A DNA stretch of 64,000 nucleotides from Allokutzneria sp. NRRL B-24872 (GCF_002155965.1 NZ_MUMH01000028.1:26896-90895), one strand, 5' to 3'. Positions 1-10,768 are shown, numbered from the stretch's first letter. Made by a program: numbers and translations. Notes: a model not told the origin generated them from the sequence alone.

Positions 1-1605
1 GGCGTCGTGTGGGTGGCCGTGCTCCAGTTCGGAGTGCTGGGGCTGTCCTCGATCTGCGGGGCGGTCACGATGGTCGCGCAGACGCTGTTGCAGGAGCGGA
101 TGACGCTCACCGTGCGGCACCAGGTGATGGGCCACGCGAGCGAGCTGCACCTGGCCTACTTCGAGGGCTCGGAGTCCTACGACACGCTGCGCCAGGCCGC
201 CCAGGAGGCGCCGCGCCGACCGCTGTCGATGATGACATCGGCACTCGGCCTCCTCCGCTCGGCGATCACGTTCAGCAGCATGATCGTGCTGCTGGTGGTG
301 GTCAGCCCGGTGCTCGCGCTGGTCGCGCTGCTGGCGCCGATCCCGGCGTTCATCTCGCAGTCGAAGTACGGCGCGCGCACGTTCTGGCAGACCTTCCTGA
401 TGTCGCCGATCAAGCGGCGGATGGACTACCTGTCCTCGTTGGTCACCACGGACACCTACGCCAAGGAGACCAAGCTCTTCGGGCTCGGCGGCTACTTCGT
501 CGACCGCTTCCGCAAGCTCGGTGAGGTCTCCTACGAGCGCCAGCGGAAACTGGCCGTGAAGGGCAGCGTCAGCTCGACCTCATGGGGCCTGCTGAGCACC
601 CTCGCGGGCTCGGTGATGGCCCTCTACATCGCGTTGGAGGCCGTCGCGGGCAGGCTCACGCTGGGCGACCTCGCGCTCTACACCGCCGCCGCGACCGCCG
701 TGCAGACCTCGGTCTCCGGACTGTTCACCGCGTTCTCCGGGATGTACGAGAACAACCTCTACCTCGACACGCTCTACAAGTTCCTCGACACCAGGCCGGA
801 GATCGGGCCGCCCGCGAGGCCGCGCCCGTTTCCATCCACAGTGGACGGTCACATCGAGTTCCGTTCGGTCACCTTCACCTATCCCGGCGCGGTCGAGGCG
901 GCGCTGGACGGCGTGAGCTTCGAGATCCGCCCAGGGGAGAGGGTCGCGGTGGTCGGCCGCAACGGAGCCGGGAAGTCCACGCTGTTCAAGCTGCTGTGCA
1001 GGCTCTACGACCCGAACGACGGCGAGATCCTGCTGGACGGCGTGAACATCCGCGAGTACGACCCGGTCGAGCTGCGCGAGCGGATCAGCGCGATGTTCCA
1101 GGACTACGTGACCTACCAGGGCACAGCGGCGGAGAACATCGGCCTCGCCGACCTGAACCGTTTGGAGGACAGGGAACACATCGAGCGGTCGGCGCGGCGC
1201 GCGGGCACCGCCGAGCGCATCGCCAGGTTGCCGCGCGGGTACGACAGCCCGCTCGGGCGGTGGTTCGACAAGGGCGTGAGCCTGTCCGGCGGCGAGTGGC
1301 AGAAGATCGCCCTGGCGCGGGCGTTCCACCGCGAGGCACCGCTGCTCATCCTCGACGAGCCCACCTCGGCGCTCGACGCGCAGGCCGAGCACGAGCTGTT
1401 CTCGCGGCTGCGCGAGCTGGCCTCCGGCCGGACGACGCTCTACATCTCGCACCGCTTCTCCACCGTGCGCCAGGCGGAGCGAATCCTGGTGCTGGAGAAG
1501 GGGAAGGTCGCGGAGTACGGCACGCACGAGCAGCTGATGGCGGCCGGTGCCGGGTACGCCGAGCTGTTCGACCTGCAAGCGCAGGCCTACCTCGATCAGC
1601 GCTGA
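1..1605 (+). CDS. ABC exporter half-transporter, fused membrane and ATPase domains (5' partial)
   Basis: The frame is open to the left edge of the window, so the start codon and probably one or two helices lie outside; 534 residues are visible against about 580-600 in full members. Hydrophobic helices occupy roughly residues 1-230. The ATPase domain has Walker A GRNGAGKST (about 319), Q-loop MFQDY, signature LSGGE (about 427), Walker B LLILDEP followed by SALD (about 448) and the switch histidine in ISHR. All catalytic residues are present, so an active membrane exporter is expected. The family is common beside peptide natural-product genes, but no such cluster is visible here and the substrate is unknown. 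A Ser-Thr-Val-Asp palindrome lies at the domain junction (835-846). Confidence 0.9.
   Translation, partial: GVVWVAVLQFGVLGLSSICGAVTMVAQTLLQERMTLTVRHQVMGHASELHLAYFEGSESYDTLRQAAQEAPRRPLSMMTSALGLLRSAITFSSMIVLLVVVSPVLALVALLAPIPAFISQSKYGARTFWQTFLMSPIKRRMDYLSSLVTTDTYAKETKLFGLGGYFVDRFRKLGEVSYERQRKLAVKGSVSSTSWGLLSTLAGSVMALYIALEAVAGRLTLGDLALYTAAATAVQTSVSGLFTAFSGMYENNLYLDTLYKFLDTRPEIGPPARPRPFPSTVDGHIEFRSVTFTYPGAVEAALDGVSFEIRPGERVAVVGRNGAGKSTLFKLLCRLYDPNDGEILLDGVNIREYDPVELRERISAMFQDYVTYQGTAAENIGLADLNRLEDREHIERSARRAGTAERIARLPRGYDSPLGRWFDKGVSLSGGEWQKIALARAFHREAPLLILDEPTSALDAQAEHELFSRLRELASGRTTLYISHRFSTVRQAERILVLEKGKVAEYGTHEQLMAAGAGYAELFDLQAQAYLDQR
835..846. repeat. TCCACWGTGGA palindrome, copy 1
   Basis: TCCACAGTGGAC inside the ABC exporter gene, read in frame as Ser-Thr-Val-Asp. 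One of five copies in the window (others at 23351, 36478, 48205 and 58353). Confidence 0.8.
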
Positions 1606-1727
1606 GCCAGCACGAGTTCGAGCACGTCGATCCCCACCGGCGTGCGGCGGAGGGCGATCCGGTCGGCGGGCAGGACCCACCGGCCGGAGAGCTGCATCGC
1701 GACCACGCCCTCGCCCGCTCCGAGCCG
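1597..1727 (-). pseudogene. Possible C-terminal remnant of a lost minus-strand gene
   Basis: On the minus strand a frame of about 42 residues has strong third-position G/C and reads like a real protein end (for example LSGRWVLPADRIAL, ending VLELVLAQR-stop). Above about 1727 the same frame loses its codon bias, and no start codon or longer reading frame continues it. Its stop overlaps the stop of the ABC gene through the palindrome TCAGCGCTGA. I do not recognise the family. It may be a remnant of a deleted gene or chance coding bias. Confidence 0.3.
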
Positions 1728-2000
1728 GTGTCCCGGCGATCGTGGTCGGCCGAATCGCGCCGACCGCGCGGGGCGTGAAAGCTCGCGTTCGACATCGGTT
1801 TACCCGTGCACGACCCAGGAGTTGATCGGTTCGACGAACTGCACACATGTGTGACTGGTCGGAGAAACCGCTGAGTGCGGCGACATTCGCCAGTTTCGTG
1901 CGGTTGTGAGCGCGAAGTGCAAGCGAGCGAGCCACCACACCCCGGTCACCTTTTGAGAGCCCAGACGTCCACGGTGGTCACATGTCGATCATCCGCACGA
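1728..2000. other. Gene-poor stretch
   Basis: No open frame here combines a plausible start, ribosome binding site and codon bias. The stretch separates the ABC gene from the terminator of the small secreted protein gene. I see no repeat or RNA gene in it. Confidence 0.5.
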
Positions 2001-2039
2001 GAAAGGCCCTCCGCCGATTTCCGTCGCGGAGGGCCTTTC
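2001..2039 (-). terminator. Intrinsic terminator of the small secreted protein gene
   Basis: Perfect 14-bp stem: 2001-2014 (GAAAGGCCCTCCGC) pairs with 2026-2039 around an 11-nt loop. It lies 11 bp past the stop codon of the minus-strand gene at 2050-2343, and the arm read last on that strand ends in TTTC. Confidence 0.8.
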
Positions 2040-2049
2040 GCACGGGGGA

Positions 2050-2343
2050 TCAGCAGCCGCTGCGCACGTACCAGGCGTTGGAGATGAACTTGTCGCCCGG
2101 CGCGTTCGGGTCTTCCAGGGCGTGGTCGCCGGGGCCGATGCAGCGCTCAGAGGGGAACATGCCCAGCCAGCGCACCTTGATGGTGACCGCGTCCTTGCCG
2201 CAGTGGTTGTACCTGGCGGTGTTGTCCGAGGTGACGTAGAAACCGCACGGGGCGGCGTCCGCGGTCGGTGCGGCGAGCGTCGCGGCTCCCGCCATCGAAC
2301 CGAGCGCGATGGCGAGTGCGGTGAGGGCCTGTGCGATCTTCAT
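2050..2343 (-). CDS. Small secreted protein, DUF6355-like
   Basis: A 97-residue protein with a typical Sec signal peptide: MKIAQ start, alanine-rich hydrophobic core, and a cleavage site after about residue 30 (ADAA-PCGFY). The mature part of about 67 residues has four cysteines (in PCGFY, NHCGK, SERCIG and the final SGC), consistent with two disulfide bonds. The spacing resembles the DUF6355 family that is common in actinomycetes and often labelled natural-product related; its function is unknown to me. It is a single gene with its own terminator at 2001-2039. Confidence 0.75.
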   Translation of the reverse strand: MKIAQALTALAIALGSMAGAATLAAPTADAAPCGFYVTSDNTARYNHCGKDAVTIKVRWLGMFPSERCIGPGDHALEDPNAPGDKFISNAWYVRSGC

Positions 2344-2495
2344 GGGGCCTTCCGTGAAAGACAGGGGGGAAGATGATCATGCGCGGGTGCGCTGGAACCG
2401 TAGCGCGACAACGGCGCGCCCCCAATTCCTTCACGGCGCTCTGAATCGCCCGGAAGTGAAGCAACCCCAAGCGTTCTGACATGTCTCTGGAATCG

Positions 2496-2792
2496 TCAGC
2501 GATCGACGGACCATTCCACGTCCTCCGGCGGAGCACCGCTGGCCAGGATGTGGTCGACGACCCGGAGCGCGTCGGCCAGCGGCAGCGTGTCCGCATCGGG
2601 ATAGGCGTCGTGCTGGCCGTTCTCCAGGACGAATCCGGAACTGGAACCGCTCGCGCCCGGATCGACCGCGTGCTCGCCGGGATCGTCGTCGTCGTTCATC
2701 AGCACGACCACCGCCCGCGCGGTGTTGCTGACGAAGGCCAGCGAGCGGCCGGACGAACTCGTGAGCCAGGTTTCGAGCCGCCCGGAGCGCAC
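2496..2792 (-). CDS. Imm1-like immunity protein, N-terminally short
   Basis: A 98-residue product. The C-terminal two thirds match the pattern I know for Imm1 immunity proteins: a glycine/serine-rich turn, FVLENGQHDAYP, and a final PEDVEWSVDR. Imm1 proteins usually have about 130 residues. The frame is open upstream only to a TGA near 2866, inside the end of the uvrA-like gene, and GTG at 2790-2792 is the first start codon after it. The protein therefore seems to lack its N-terminus. No toxin gene is adjacent, so this may be an orphan immunity gene or a remnant. The function is inferred from pattern only. Confidence 0.55.
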   Translation of the reverse strand: MRSGRLETWLTSSSGRSLAFVSNTARAVVVLMNDDDDPGEHAVDPGASGSSSGFVLENGQHDAYPDADTLPLADALRVVDHILASGAPPEDVEWSVDR

Positions 2793-2826
2793 CAGCTCCG
2801 CCAGCGCGCCGGGCCGATGGGCGTTG

Positions 2827-5208
<2,382 letters not shown>

Positions 5209-5251
5209 GCTCTTCGTCTCCTGCTGGTGCGCCGTGGCGGAGGGGGTGGGG

Positions 5252-5659
5252 TCAGCTCTGCTGGATGCGGACGGTGTTGCCAGCGGGGTCGCGCACGGCG
5301 CAGTCCCGCACGCCGTAGGGCTGGTCGGCGGGCTCCTGGATGACCTCGGCCTTGTTCGCCACGAGCCGCGCGAAGGCGCCGTCCACGTCGGGCGTCGCCA
5401 GCACGATGCCGCCGTAGGTGCCCTTCGCCATCATCTCGGTGATGGTGCGGCGCTCCTCGTCGGTGAGGCCGGGGTCGACGGCGGGCGGGTGCAGCACGAT
5501 CGACGTGCGCGGCTGACCGGCCGGGCCCACCGTGATCCAGCGCAGGCCGTTGTAGCCGACGTCGTTGCGGACCTCGAAACCGAGCGTGTCGCGGTAGAAG
5601 GACAACGCCGCCTCGGGGTCGTCCTGGGGGAGGAAGCTGGCGTGAATGTTCAAATCCAT
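5252..5659 (-). CDS. VOC (glyoxalase-fold) family protein
   Basis: A 135-residue protein with two beta-alpha-beta-beta-beta units of the vicinal oxygen chelate fold. The N-terminal [18 protein letters not shown] and C-terminal [12 protein letters not shown] are diagnostic. Members include glyoxalases, dioxygenases and antibiotic-binding proteins; the substrate cannot be read from sequence. An AraC-type regulator lies 10 bp upstream on the same strand, a pairing seen often in actinomycetes, so the two are probably cotranscribed. Confidence 0.85.
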   Translation of the reverse strand: MDLNIHASFLPQDDPEAALSFYRDTLGFEVRNDVGYNGLRWITVGPAGQPRTSIVLHPPAVDPGLTDEERRTITEMMAKGTYGGIVLATPDVDGAFARLVANKAEVIQEPADQPYGVRDCAVRDPAGNTVRIQQS

Positions 5660-5669
5660 GCCGGTCAGG

Positions 5670-6113
5670 CTATGTCTGCCCGGGGGAGCGCGCTTCTCGA
5701 TTCCTGATCGGTCTGGTCACCTGTTTGGCAACGCACGAGGGAATCCCGGCGGTCGCGTCGGCCGCCTGCTGCCGGTAGGCGCTCGGCGGCATCCCCACCA
5801 GTTCGGTGAAGCGGGTGCTGAAGGTGCCCAGCGACGAACAGCCCACCTCGAAGCACACCTCGGTGACGCTGAGGTCGCCGCGCCGCAGCAGCGCCATGGC
5901 CCGCTCGATGCGCCGCGTCATCAGGTAGCCGTACGGCGATTCCCCGTAGGCGAGCCGGAACTGGCGGCTGAGGTGCCCCGCCGACATGCTCACCCCGCGC
6001 GCCAGCGCCTCCACGTCCAGCGGCTTCGCGTACTCGCGGTCGATGCGGTCCTTGACCCGGCGCAGCCGCGCGAGGTCGCGCAGGTGCTGCTCGGGCGTGG
6101 GCCTGCTGGTCAC
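5670..6113 (-). CDS. AraC-family transcriptional regulator (DNA-binding domain only)
   Basis: A 147-residue protein made mostly of an AraC double helix-turn-helix: first helix pair around LARGVSMSAGHLSRQFR (about 38-54), second around VTEVCFEVGCSSLGTFSTRF (about 83-102). There is no N-terminal ligand-binding domain. The last 35 residues are basic and look unstructured. GTG start at 6111-6113. It probably controls the VOC gene that follows 10 bp later. Confidence 0.85.
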   Translation of the reverse strand: MTSRPTPEQHLRDLARLRRVKDRIDREYAKPLDVEALARGVSMSAGHLSRQFRLAYGESPYGYLMTRRIERAMALLRRGDLSVTEVCFEVGCSSLGTFSTRFTELVGMPPSAYRQQAADATAGIPSCVAKQVTRPIRNREARSPGQT

Positions 6114-6143
6114 ACCCGCGATCGTGCCACACGTTCGGCCAGG

Positions 6144-7907
6144 TCAGCGACCGAACGCGGCCTCGAACACGCCTCGCCCGCCGAGCACCGGAACGCTCAC
6201 CGCGGTCTGGGCCAGGCTCACCGCGAGGCCCGTGCCCGGCTTGGGGCGCAGCGTGTGCTCGCGGTCGCTGGAGAGCAGCACCAGGCCGAGCGAGTGGTCC
6301 GCGGCCAGGACGTAGTCCATCGGCTGCAGCTCGAAGCCCAGCGAGTACCGCTCCCCGGGCTTGACCGGCTCGGTGCGGTCGAGGCGCGTGCGGTTCTGCG
6401 GGTCGGCCCAGCCGCGCGTGATCACCTTGGTGGTGCCGTCCGGGGCGCGGTCGACGAGGGCCACGGTCACGTTCGCCGCGGGCCGGTCGAAGGCGATCTT
6501 CAGCTCCGCCTTGGCCGTGCCACTGATGCGCACAGCGCGCTTCGCGGCGGGCGTGGTGTAGAGCAGCCGGTTCGCCGGGAGCAGCTGATCGAGCTTCTTC
6601 GTGGCGTCGTCGGTCAGCTTCTCCACGCCCGTGCCCGCCGTGAGCCCGAGCGCGCCGCCCTGCTGCGGGCGCACGGAGACGTCAGAGCTGCCCGGAGTGG
6701 GCCAGTCGACCTCGTTGACCCACGCACCGTCCTCGCGCTGAATGGTGACGCGGGGTTCCGCTTCGACGTTGTTCCGGTGGTCGAACAGGTAGCGGGTGAA
6801 CCAGCGGTTGAGCGTCTTCTGCCACTCTTCCTTCCGCCGTGACTCCGGGGACTCGTGATCGCCCTGGTGCCACCAGATCTTCACCGGCACCCTGTTGGCC
6901 TTCAATGCGCTGTACCACTGCGCGGCCTGCTTCGTCTTGACGTTCCAGTCCTTCAAGCCGTGCGCGATGAGCGTTGCCGCGTGCACTTTGTCGGCGTTCT
7001 TGAGGTAGTCGCGCTCGTCCCAGAACCGGTTGTGGTCGCCAGTTACGCGATCCTGTTGCCGCGTGAGTTCTGCGAGCATCGGCTTGCAGATCTCGCGGTC
7101 AGCGCGGCTGTTGACCCGTGTGGCCAACCAGTCGGCGTCCTCGCCCTGATAAGGCGCGGGCGCGATGACTGCACCGTTGGCGCGGTAGTAGTCGTACCAG
7201 GTGGAAATCGCCGCGATGGGCACGATCGCCTCAAGGCCCTGCACGCCTGTCGCCGCGACCGCGTTCGGCAGAGTTCCGTTGTAGGACAAGCCCATCATCG
7301 CGGTCTTGCCCGTTGTCCACGACGCGATCGAAGGCTTGTTGTCGGCGTCGCGCGCCGGGGTGCGGCCGTTGAGCCAATCCACGACCGAGCGCGCACCGAG
7401 GACTTCGCTCCGACCACCGCTGCTCGGACAGCCCGTAGAGTCACCCGTGCCGAGAGAGTCCGCGTACACCAACGCATATCCGCGCGCCAGGTAGTAGGGC
7501 TCGTCGGCGTGCACCGGAATGTCGCGGGGACTCGGACCGGAATTCAGGTCCCCGTCCGGGCCGGTGCTTCCTGGGACGTGGAGTTCGACGTCCACGTTGT
7601 GCGTCGGAATTCGTTGCCCGCCACCGAAGTACGGACTGATTCGGTAGAGCACCGGCGCTTTCACGCCCTGGTCGGTCGCGCGGTGGCGCACCACGACCGC
7701 GCGGATCTCGTCGTCCTTCCCGTCGCGGTCGCTGTCGACGGGAACGCGCACGAACACCGTTTCACGCACGACATCCGCCGGGTCGAACACCGGTTGGGCC
7801 TCGCCGTCGGCGAACACCGGTTGCTGCGGTGGAGTCGTTGCCAGCGCGTACGCGCCGGTCAACGGGAACACCGCAAGTGCGGCCAGCAGTACTGTCGCGC
7901 GCCTCAT
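6144..7907 (-). CDS. Secreted Xaa-Pro dipeptidyl-peptidase / CocE-type S15 hydrolase
   Basis: A 587-residue protein with a Sec signal peptide (MRRATVLLAALAVFPL, cleavage near residue 23-30). The alpha/beta hydrolase domain carries the nucleophile in GLSYNG, the acid in GLKDWNV and the histidine in QGDHES, the serine-peptidase S15 arrangement, followed by a C-terminal jelly-roll domain (about 390-580). It probably acts outside the cell on X-Pro peptides; CocE-like esterase activity is an alternative. The DSDRDGKDDEI stretch near the mature N-terminus resembles a calcium-binding loop. Start ATG 7905-7907. It follows a frameshifted gene and a small TPR-like gene on the same strand. Confidence 0.88.
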   Translation of the reverse strand: MRRATVLLAALAVFPLTGAYALATTPPQQPVFADGEAQPVFDPADVVRETVFVRVPVDSDRDGKDDEIRAVVVRHRATDQGVKAPVLYRISPYFGGGQRIPTHNVDVELHVPGSTGPDGDLNSGPSPRDIPVHADEPYYLARGYALVYADSLGTGDSTGCPSSGGRSEVLGARSVVDWLNGRTPARDADNKPSIASWTTGKTAMMGLSYNGTLPNAVAATGVQGLEAIVPIAAISTWYDYYRANGAVIAPAPYQGEDADWLATRVNSRADREICKPMLAELTRQQDRVTGDHNRFWDERDYLKNADKVHAATLIAHGLKDWNVKTKQAAQWYSALKANRVPVKIWWHQGDHESPESRRKEEWQKTLNRWFTRYLFDHRNNVEAEPRVTIQREDGAWVNEVDWPTPGSSDVSVRPQQGGALGLTAGTGVEKLTDDATKKLDQLLPANRLLYTTPAAKRAVRISGTAKAELKIAFDRPAANVTVALVDRAPDGTTKVITRGWADPQNRTRLDRTEPVKPGERYSLGFELQPMDYVLAADHSLGLVLLSSDREHTLRPKPGTGLAVSLAQTAVSVPVLGGRGVFEAAFGR

Positions 7908-7974
7908 TTTCGGAATGCTATTCCGTCCTGCCCTGTTCTGCAGTATTCGGTTCGGCGCTGTCCGAAGTCCTGCA

Positions 7975-8652
7975 TCACTTTACGAGGGCCGCCTCCACCG
8001 AGCTGATGATTTTGTTCGCCCATTCCCTCGTCGGCGAGCCGTTGCCCTCGATCTGCAAGTTTCCGCACGGCCGACGCGCCGCTCCTGATGACCGTGAAAC
8101 CAATGGTCATGCCGCTTTCCTGGTAGTTCTTGCCCTTCAGCGCCAGGCTGGCGTGAGCCTCCTTCTTCGCGATCTGCTCGGCGAGCTTGCCGTGGCCGGA
8201 CTGGTGTCCCTGGCCGCTGTGCGTCGTGTAGTCGTCAAGCTTCTCGTCGTAGACCCGGGCGTTGTCCAGGATGCTCTTGTCCTCGGGGTGAGATCGACGA
8301 GGCTCTTCTGGCGCAACGGGATCTTGCCCCTGGTGAAGGGGAGGACCTTGGCGTGTTCTGGGGCGAGGTCGTAGGTGCTGTCCGCGCTGGCGGGCTGCCG
8401 GGTGGCCGTGGTGACCGGGGGAGGGCCTCCGGCGTCCTCCACCGTCGCGGCCGAAACCGTCGTCGTGGTGGTGGTCGTTGTCGTTGTCGTTGTGGCCGCG
8501 GGGTTCAGCCTGGTTTTCAGTTCCTTCTTGAGCTTGGCGCTGAGGTCGGTCAACTCCTCGGACTCGTCGTTCCAGCACGAGGTCTTCTCGACGATCTCCT
8601 GCCAATCCGAGTCGGAGAGGCCCAGCTCGTCCTTGTCGACCTTGATCGTCAC
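7975..8652 (-). pseudogene. Hypothetical gene with two compensating frameshifts
   Basis: The coding signal switches frame twice. From GTG 8650-8652 frame A runs through a run of 12 threonines (about residues 54-65) to SLVDLTP near 8288. Coding bias then continues in frame B (EDKSILDNARVYDEKLDDY onward, including GHGKLAEQIAKKEAHASLAL) to about 8070, where frame A resumes (CGNLQIEGNG, EWANKIISSV) and ends at TGA 7975-7977. Frame A has stops at 8137 and near 8107, and frame B loses codon bias below 8070. One base missing in the C-run at 8285-8288 and one extra base near 8065-8080 would restore about 225 residues. I do not recognise the family. The start overlaps the upstream stop (GTGA). Mutation and sequencing error are both possible. 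Confidence 0.65.
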
Positions 8653-8954
8653 TGGTCCGCACCTTCCCCTGCGAGCACCTTCTCGAATTCCGACGGCGGG
8701 AAACCCCACTGCTCGAAGATCGTGCACGCCGTCTCGGCGTCACCGTTGGCGTGGTGCACCGTCGCCAGGTTCCACGCGATTTCCATCAGCGCCTCACGGC
8801 TCTGCTCGAAGAACTCCCGCGTCGGCGCGTCGTTGAGGATGTTGGTCCAGATCTGGATCGCGGTCTCGAAGTCGCCGTTCTGCGCGGCGTCGAATCCCAT
8901 GACCTGGTGGTCCAGCAACTGCTTGTGATACGCCAGCGTCTCCGAGTCCGCCAC
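8649..8954 (-). CDS. Small TPR-like protein
   Basis: A 101-residue acidic, all-helical protein whose two helical hairpins resemble tetratricopeptide repeats (around GFDAAQNGDFETAIQIWTNI and WNLATVHHANGDAETACTIF). It has no signal peptide, so it is cytoplasmic. Its stop overlaps the GTG start of the frameshifted gene by 4 bp, so the two were translationally coupled. A binding or chaperone role for the coupled product is possible, but nothing in the sequence proves it. Confidence 0.7.
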   Translation of the reverse strand: MADSETLAYHKQLLDHQVMGFDAAQNGDFETAIQIWTNILNDAPTREFFEQSREALMEIAWNLATVHHANGDAETACTIFEQWGFPPSEFEKVLAGEGADQ

Positions 8955-9118
8955 GGTTGCGCCCTCCTGTGCCCATGACCGTCCACGTCGACGGTAAGCA
9001 GCCAGGGCGTTTCAGCGGTGACCGAAAAGGCAGTCATCCGGACAGTGGGGTTTCCCCCAGTACGAGCTCGGGGGTGCGCCTGATTTTCTTGGACCCGGCG
9101 CGCGGACAGGCTGACCAC

Positions 9119-10048
9119 ATGGTGATTTCTCGCTCCCGTCGCGGCTTCGTCAAGCTGGCCGCCGCCGCTGTCGCCTTTCTCGGCATCGCGGGCTGCACAC
9201 CCGCCGCCGAGCCGCCTCGGATCACGCCCCTGCGCATCACCACCGCCGCCGGAACCTTCGACGCCGTCGCGGCCGGACCGCAAGACGGCCGGAAAGTGCT
9301 TCTGCTGCACGGCTTTCCCGAACTCGGCATCGAGTGGGAGCACCAGCTCCTCGCTCTCGCCGCCGCCGGGTACCGCGCCGTCGCGCCCGACCAGCGCGGC
9401 TACTCGCCCGGCGTGCGGCCGGCCGGCGTCGAGAACTACCGGCTGGACCTCGCCGTCGGTGACGTCGTGGCGATGGCCGATTCCCTTGGCTGGAAGCAGT
9501 TCGACCTCGTCGGCCACGACTGGGGAGCCGCCGTCTCCTGGATCGCCGCCGCGCGGCACCCGAGCCGAATCCGTTCGCTGACCGCCGTCTCCGTGCCGCA
9601 CCTGGGCGCGTTCGCCGAGGCGCTGCGAACCGATCCCGCGCAGCAGGGTGCTTCCAAGTACATGGACATGTTCCGGCAGCCCACCCCGATCCCCGAGGAC
9701 AAGATCCTCGCGTCGGGGCCCGCCAAGCTGCCCGGTGTCTCACCCGAGAAGAGCGCCGAGTACTTCCGGCGGCTCTCGCAGCCGGGTGCCCTGACCGCCG
9801 CGCTGAACTGGTACCGCGCCAACGACTTCCGGGGCTACGAGCAGCGCGTCGCCGTGCCGACCCTCTTCATCGCGAGCACCAAGGACGCCATGGTCGCGCC
9901 CTCCGGCGTCCAGGCGACGAAGAACTGGGTCACCGGCCCCTACCGGATGGAGAACCTGGAAGGCATCGGCCACAACATCCCCGAGGAAGCCCCCGCCGTC
10001 ACCAGCTCGCTGCTCCTCGCGCACCTGGCTTCTGTGCCAGCCGCTTAG
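9119..10048 (+). CDS. Tat-exported lipoprotein alpha/beta hydrolase, epoxide-hydrolase-like
   Basis: A 309-residue protein. ATG 9119 puts the twin-arginine motif SRRGFVK at the N-terminus, followed by a hydrophobic stretch and the lipobox LGIAGC, so a Tat-exported, lipid-anchored protein is expected. The catalytic site has HGFPE (oxyanion region), an aspartate nucleophile in GHDWGA (about 133), an acid in STKDAM and a histidine in GIGHNIPEE. Asp in place of Ser as nucleophile fits epoxide hydrolases and haloalkane dehalogenases rather than esterases. The last 50 bp overlap the convergent NUDIX gene. Confidence 0.85.
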   Translation: MVISRSRRGFVKLAAAAVAFLGIAGCTPAAEPPRITPLRITTAAGTFDAVAAGPQDGRKVLLLHGFPELGIEWEHQLLALAAAGYRAVAPDQRGYSPGVRPAGVENYRLDLAVGDVVAMADSLGWKQFDLVGHDWGAAVSWIAAARHPSRIRSLTAVSVPHLGAFAEALRTDPAQQGASKYMDMFRQPTPIPEDKILASGPAKLPGVSPEKSAEYFRRLSQPGALTAALNWYRANDFRGYEQRVAVPTLFIASTKDAMVAPSGVQATKNWVTGPYRMENLEGIGHNIPEEAPAVTSSLLLAHLASVPAA

Positions 10049-10511
10049 CGCGGTACTCGCTCAGCACCTGCCGCACGAACGGCGTGATCTGGATGCCGTC
10101 GAGCTCGTCGAAGGAGAAGAACCTCAGCTCCTGGCCCTCCGCCAGCGTGAACGCGGTCGACGGCAACGTGGTGCTGGTGGTGAACACCGACACCAGGTGC
10201 CGGTGACCGCCCCGATCGATCACCGAGCAGAAGTGCTCGAACTCACCGAACTGCTCGACCGCCGAACCGATCTCCTCGGCCAGTTCCCGCCGCGCCGTCA
10301 CCACCGGCGACTCACCGGGCTCCGCCGCGCCGCCGAGGATCGCCCAGTGGTTCGGGTACAGGATCTCGGGCTTGTCGTCACGCAGGTTGAGCAGAACCCG
10401 GCCGGTCCCGTCCAGCACCATCGTCATGGACGCGCGCCCGGCGAACTCGCCGCGCTCCACCTCGGCGCGGTCCAGCTCCGTGAGGTATCCGGCGGTGCTC
10501 AGCTCGCTCAT
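9999..10511 (-). CDS. NUDIX hydrolase
   Basis: A 170-residue cytoplasmic protein. The NUDIX box begins GGAAEPGESP and contains RRELAEEIG (about 67-90), with the metal-binding glutamates intact. It hydrolyses a nucleoside diphosphate linked to another moiety; the substrate is unknown. The start is ATG 10509-10511. The C-terminal 16 or so residues overlap the convergent hydrolase gene by 50 bp. Confidence 0.85.
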   Translation of the reverse strand: MSELSTAGYLTELDRAEVERGEFAGRASMTMVLDGTGRVLLNLRDDKPEILYPNHWAILGGAAEPGESPVVTARRELAEEIGSAVEQFGEFEHFCSVIDRGGHRHLVSVFTTSTTLPSTAFTLAEGQELRFFSFDELDGIQITPFVRQVLSEYRAKRLAQKPGARGAASW

Positions 10512-10600
10512 GGCGGCCACCCTGCCACGACCACAGAACGTGAAAGTTCGAACACGAACCGGGGAAGTTCTGAACCGGGACCGCTGCGGCCTGAAAAGAT

Positions 10601-10634
10601 CAAGCCCTGACCAGCTGATGCTGGTCAGGGCTTG
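10601..10634. terminator. Bidirectional hairpin between tRNA-Arg and the NUDIX gene
   Basis: A perfect 15-bp stem (10601-10615 with 10620-10634) closes a TGAT tetraloop and is followed by TTT on the plus strand. It lies 7 bp past the 3' end of the minus-strand tRNA, so it most likely ends the tRNA transcript. Confidence 0.8.
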
Positions 10635-10641
10635 TTTCCGC

Positions 10642-10717
10642 TGGTGCCCCTGGCAGGAATCGAACCTGCGACACACGGTTTAGGAAACCGATGCTCTATC
10701 CCCTGAGCTACAGAGGC
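10642..10717 (-). tRNA. tRNA-Arg (anticodon CCT)
   Basis: On the minus strand a 76-nt cloverleaf starts GCCTCTG and ends CAGGGGC-ACCA, with CCA encoded. The D arm is GCTC/GAGC, the anticodon arm has loop TTCCTAA giving CCT, and the T arm has loop TTCGAAT closed by GCAGG/CCTGC. The acceptor arm pairs except for one G-T type pair. Confidence 0.95.
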
Positions 10718-10740
10718 GCGGGAACGGCTAGATCATACGA

Positions 10741-10768
10741 CCCACCGCCAAGCCAGTTGGCGGGTGGG
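10741..10768. other. Hairpin upstream of the tRNA and amidase genes
   Basis: CCCACCGCCAA and TTGGCGGGTGGG pair with one bulged base around a 5-nt loop. It lies between the 5' end of the minus-strand tRNA gene and the promoter region of the plus-strand amidase gene. Its role is unclear; it lacks the T-run of a good terminator. Confidence 0.4.

Noticed and set aside
7904..7907. ATGA overlap of the frameshifted gene with the S15 peptidase gene
   Set aside because: It requires frame B to be coding to 7904, but codon bias below about 8070 follows frame A, which stops at 7975.
8455..8510. GTT/GTC/GTG-rich tract that looks like a repeat array
   Set aside because: It is the reverse strand of a threonine run in a coding frame, not a CRISPR or regulatory repeat.
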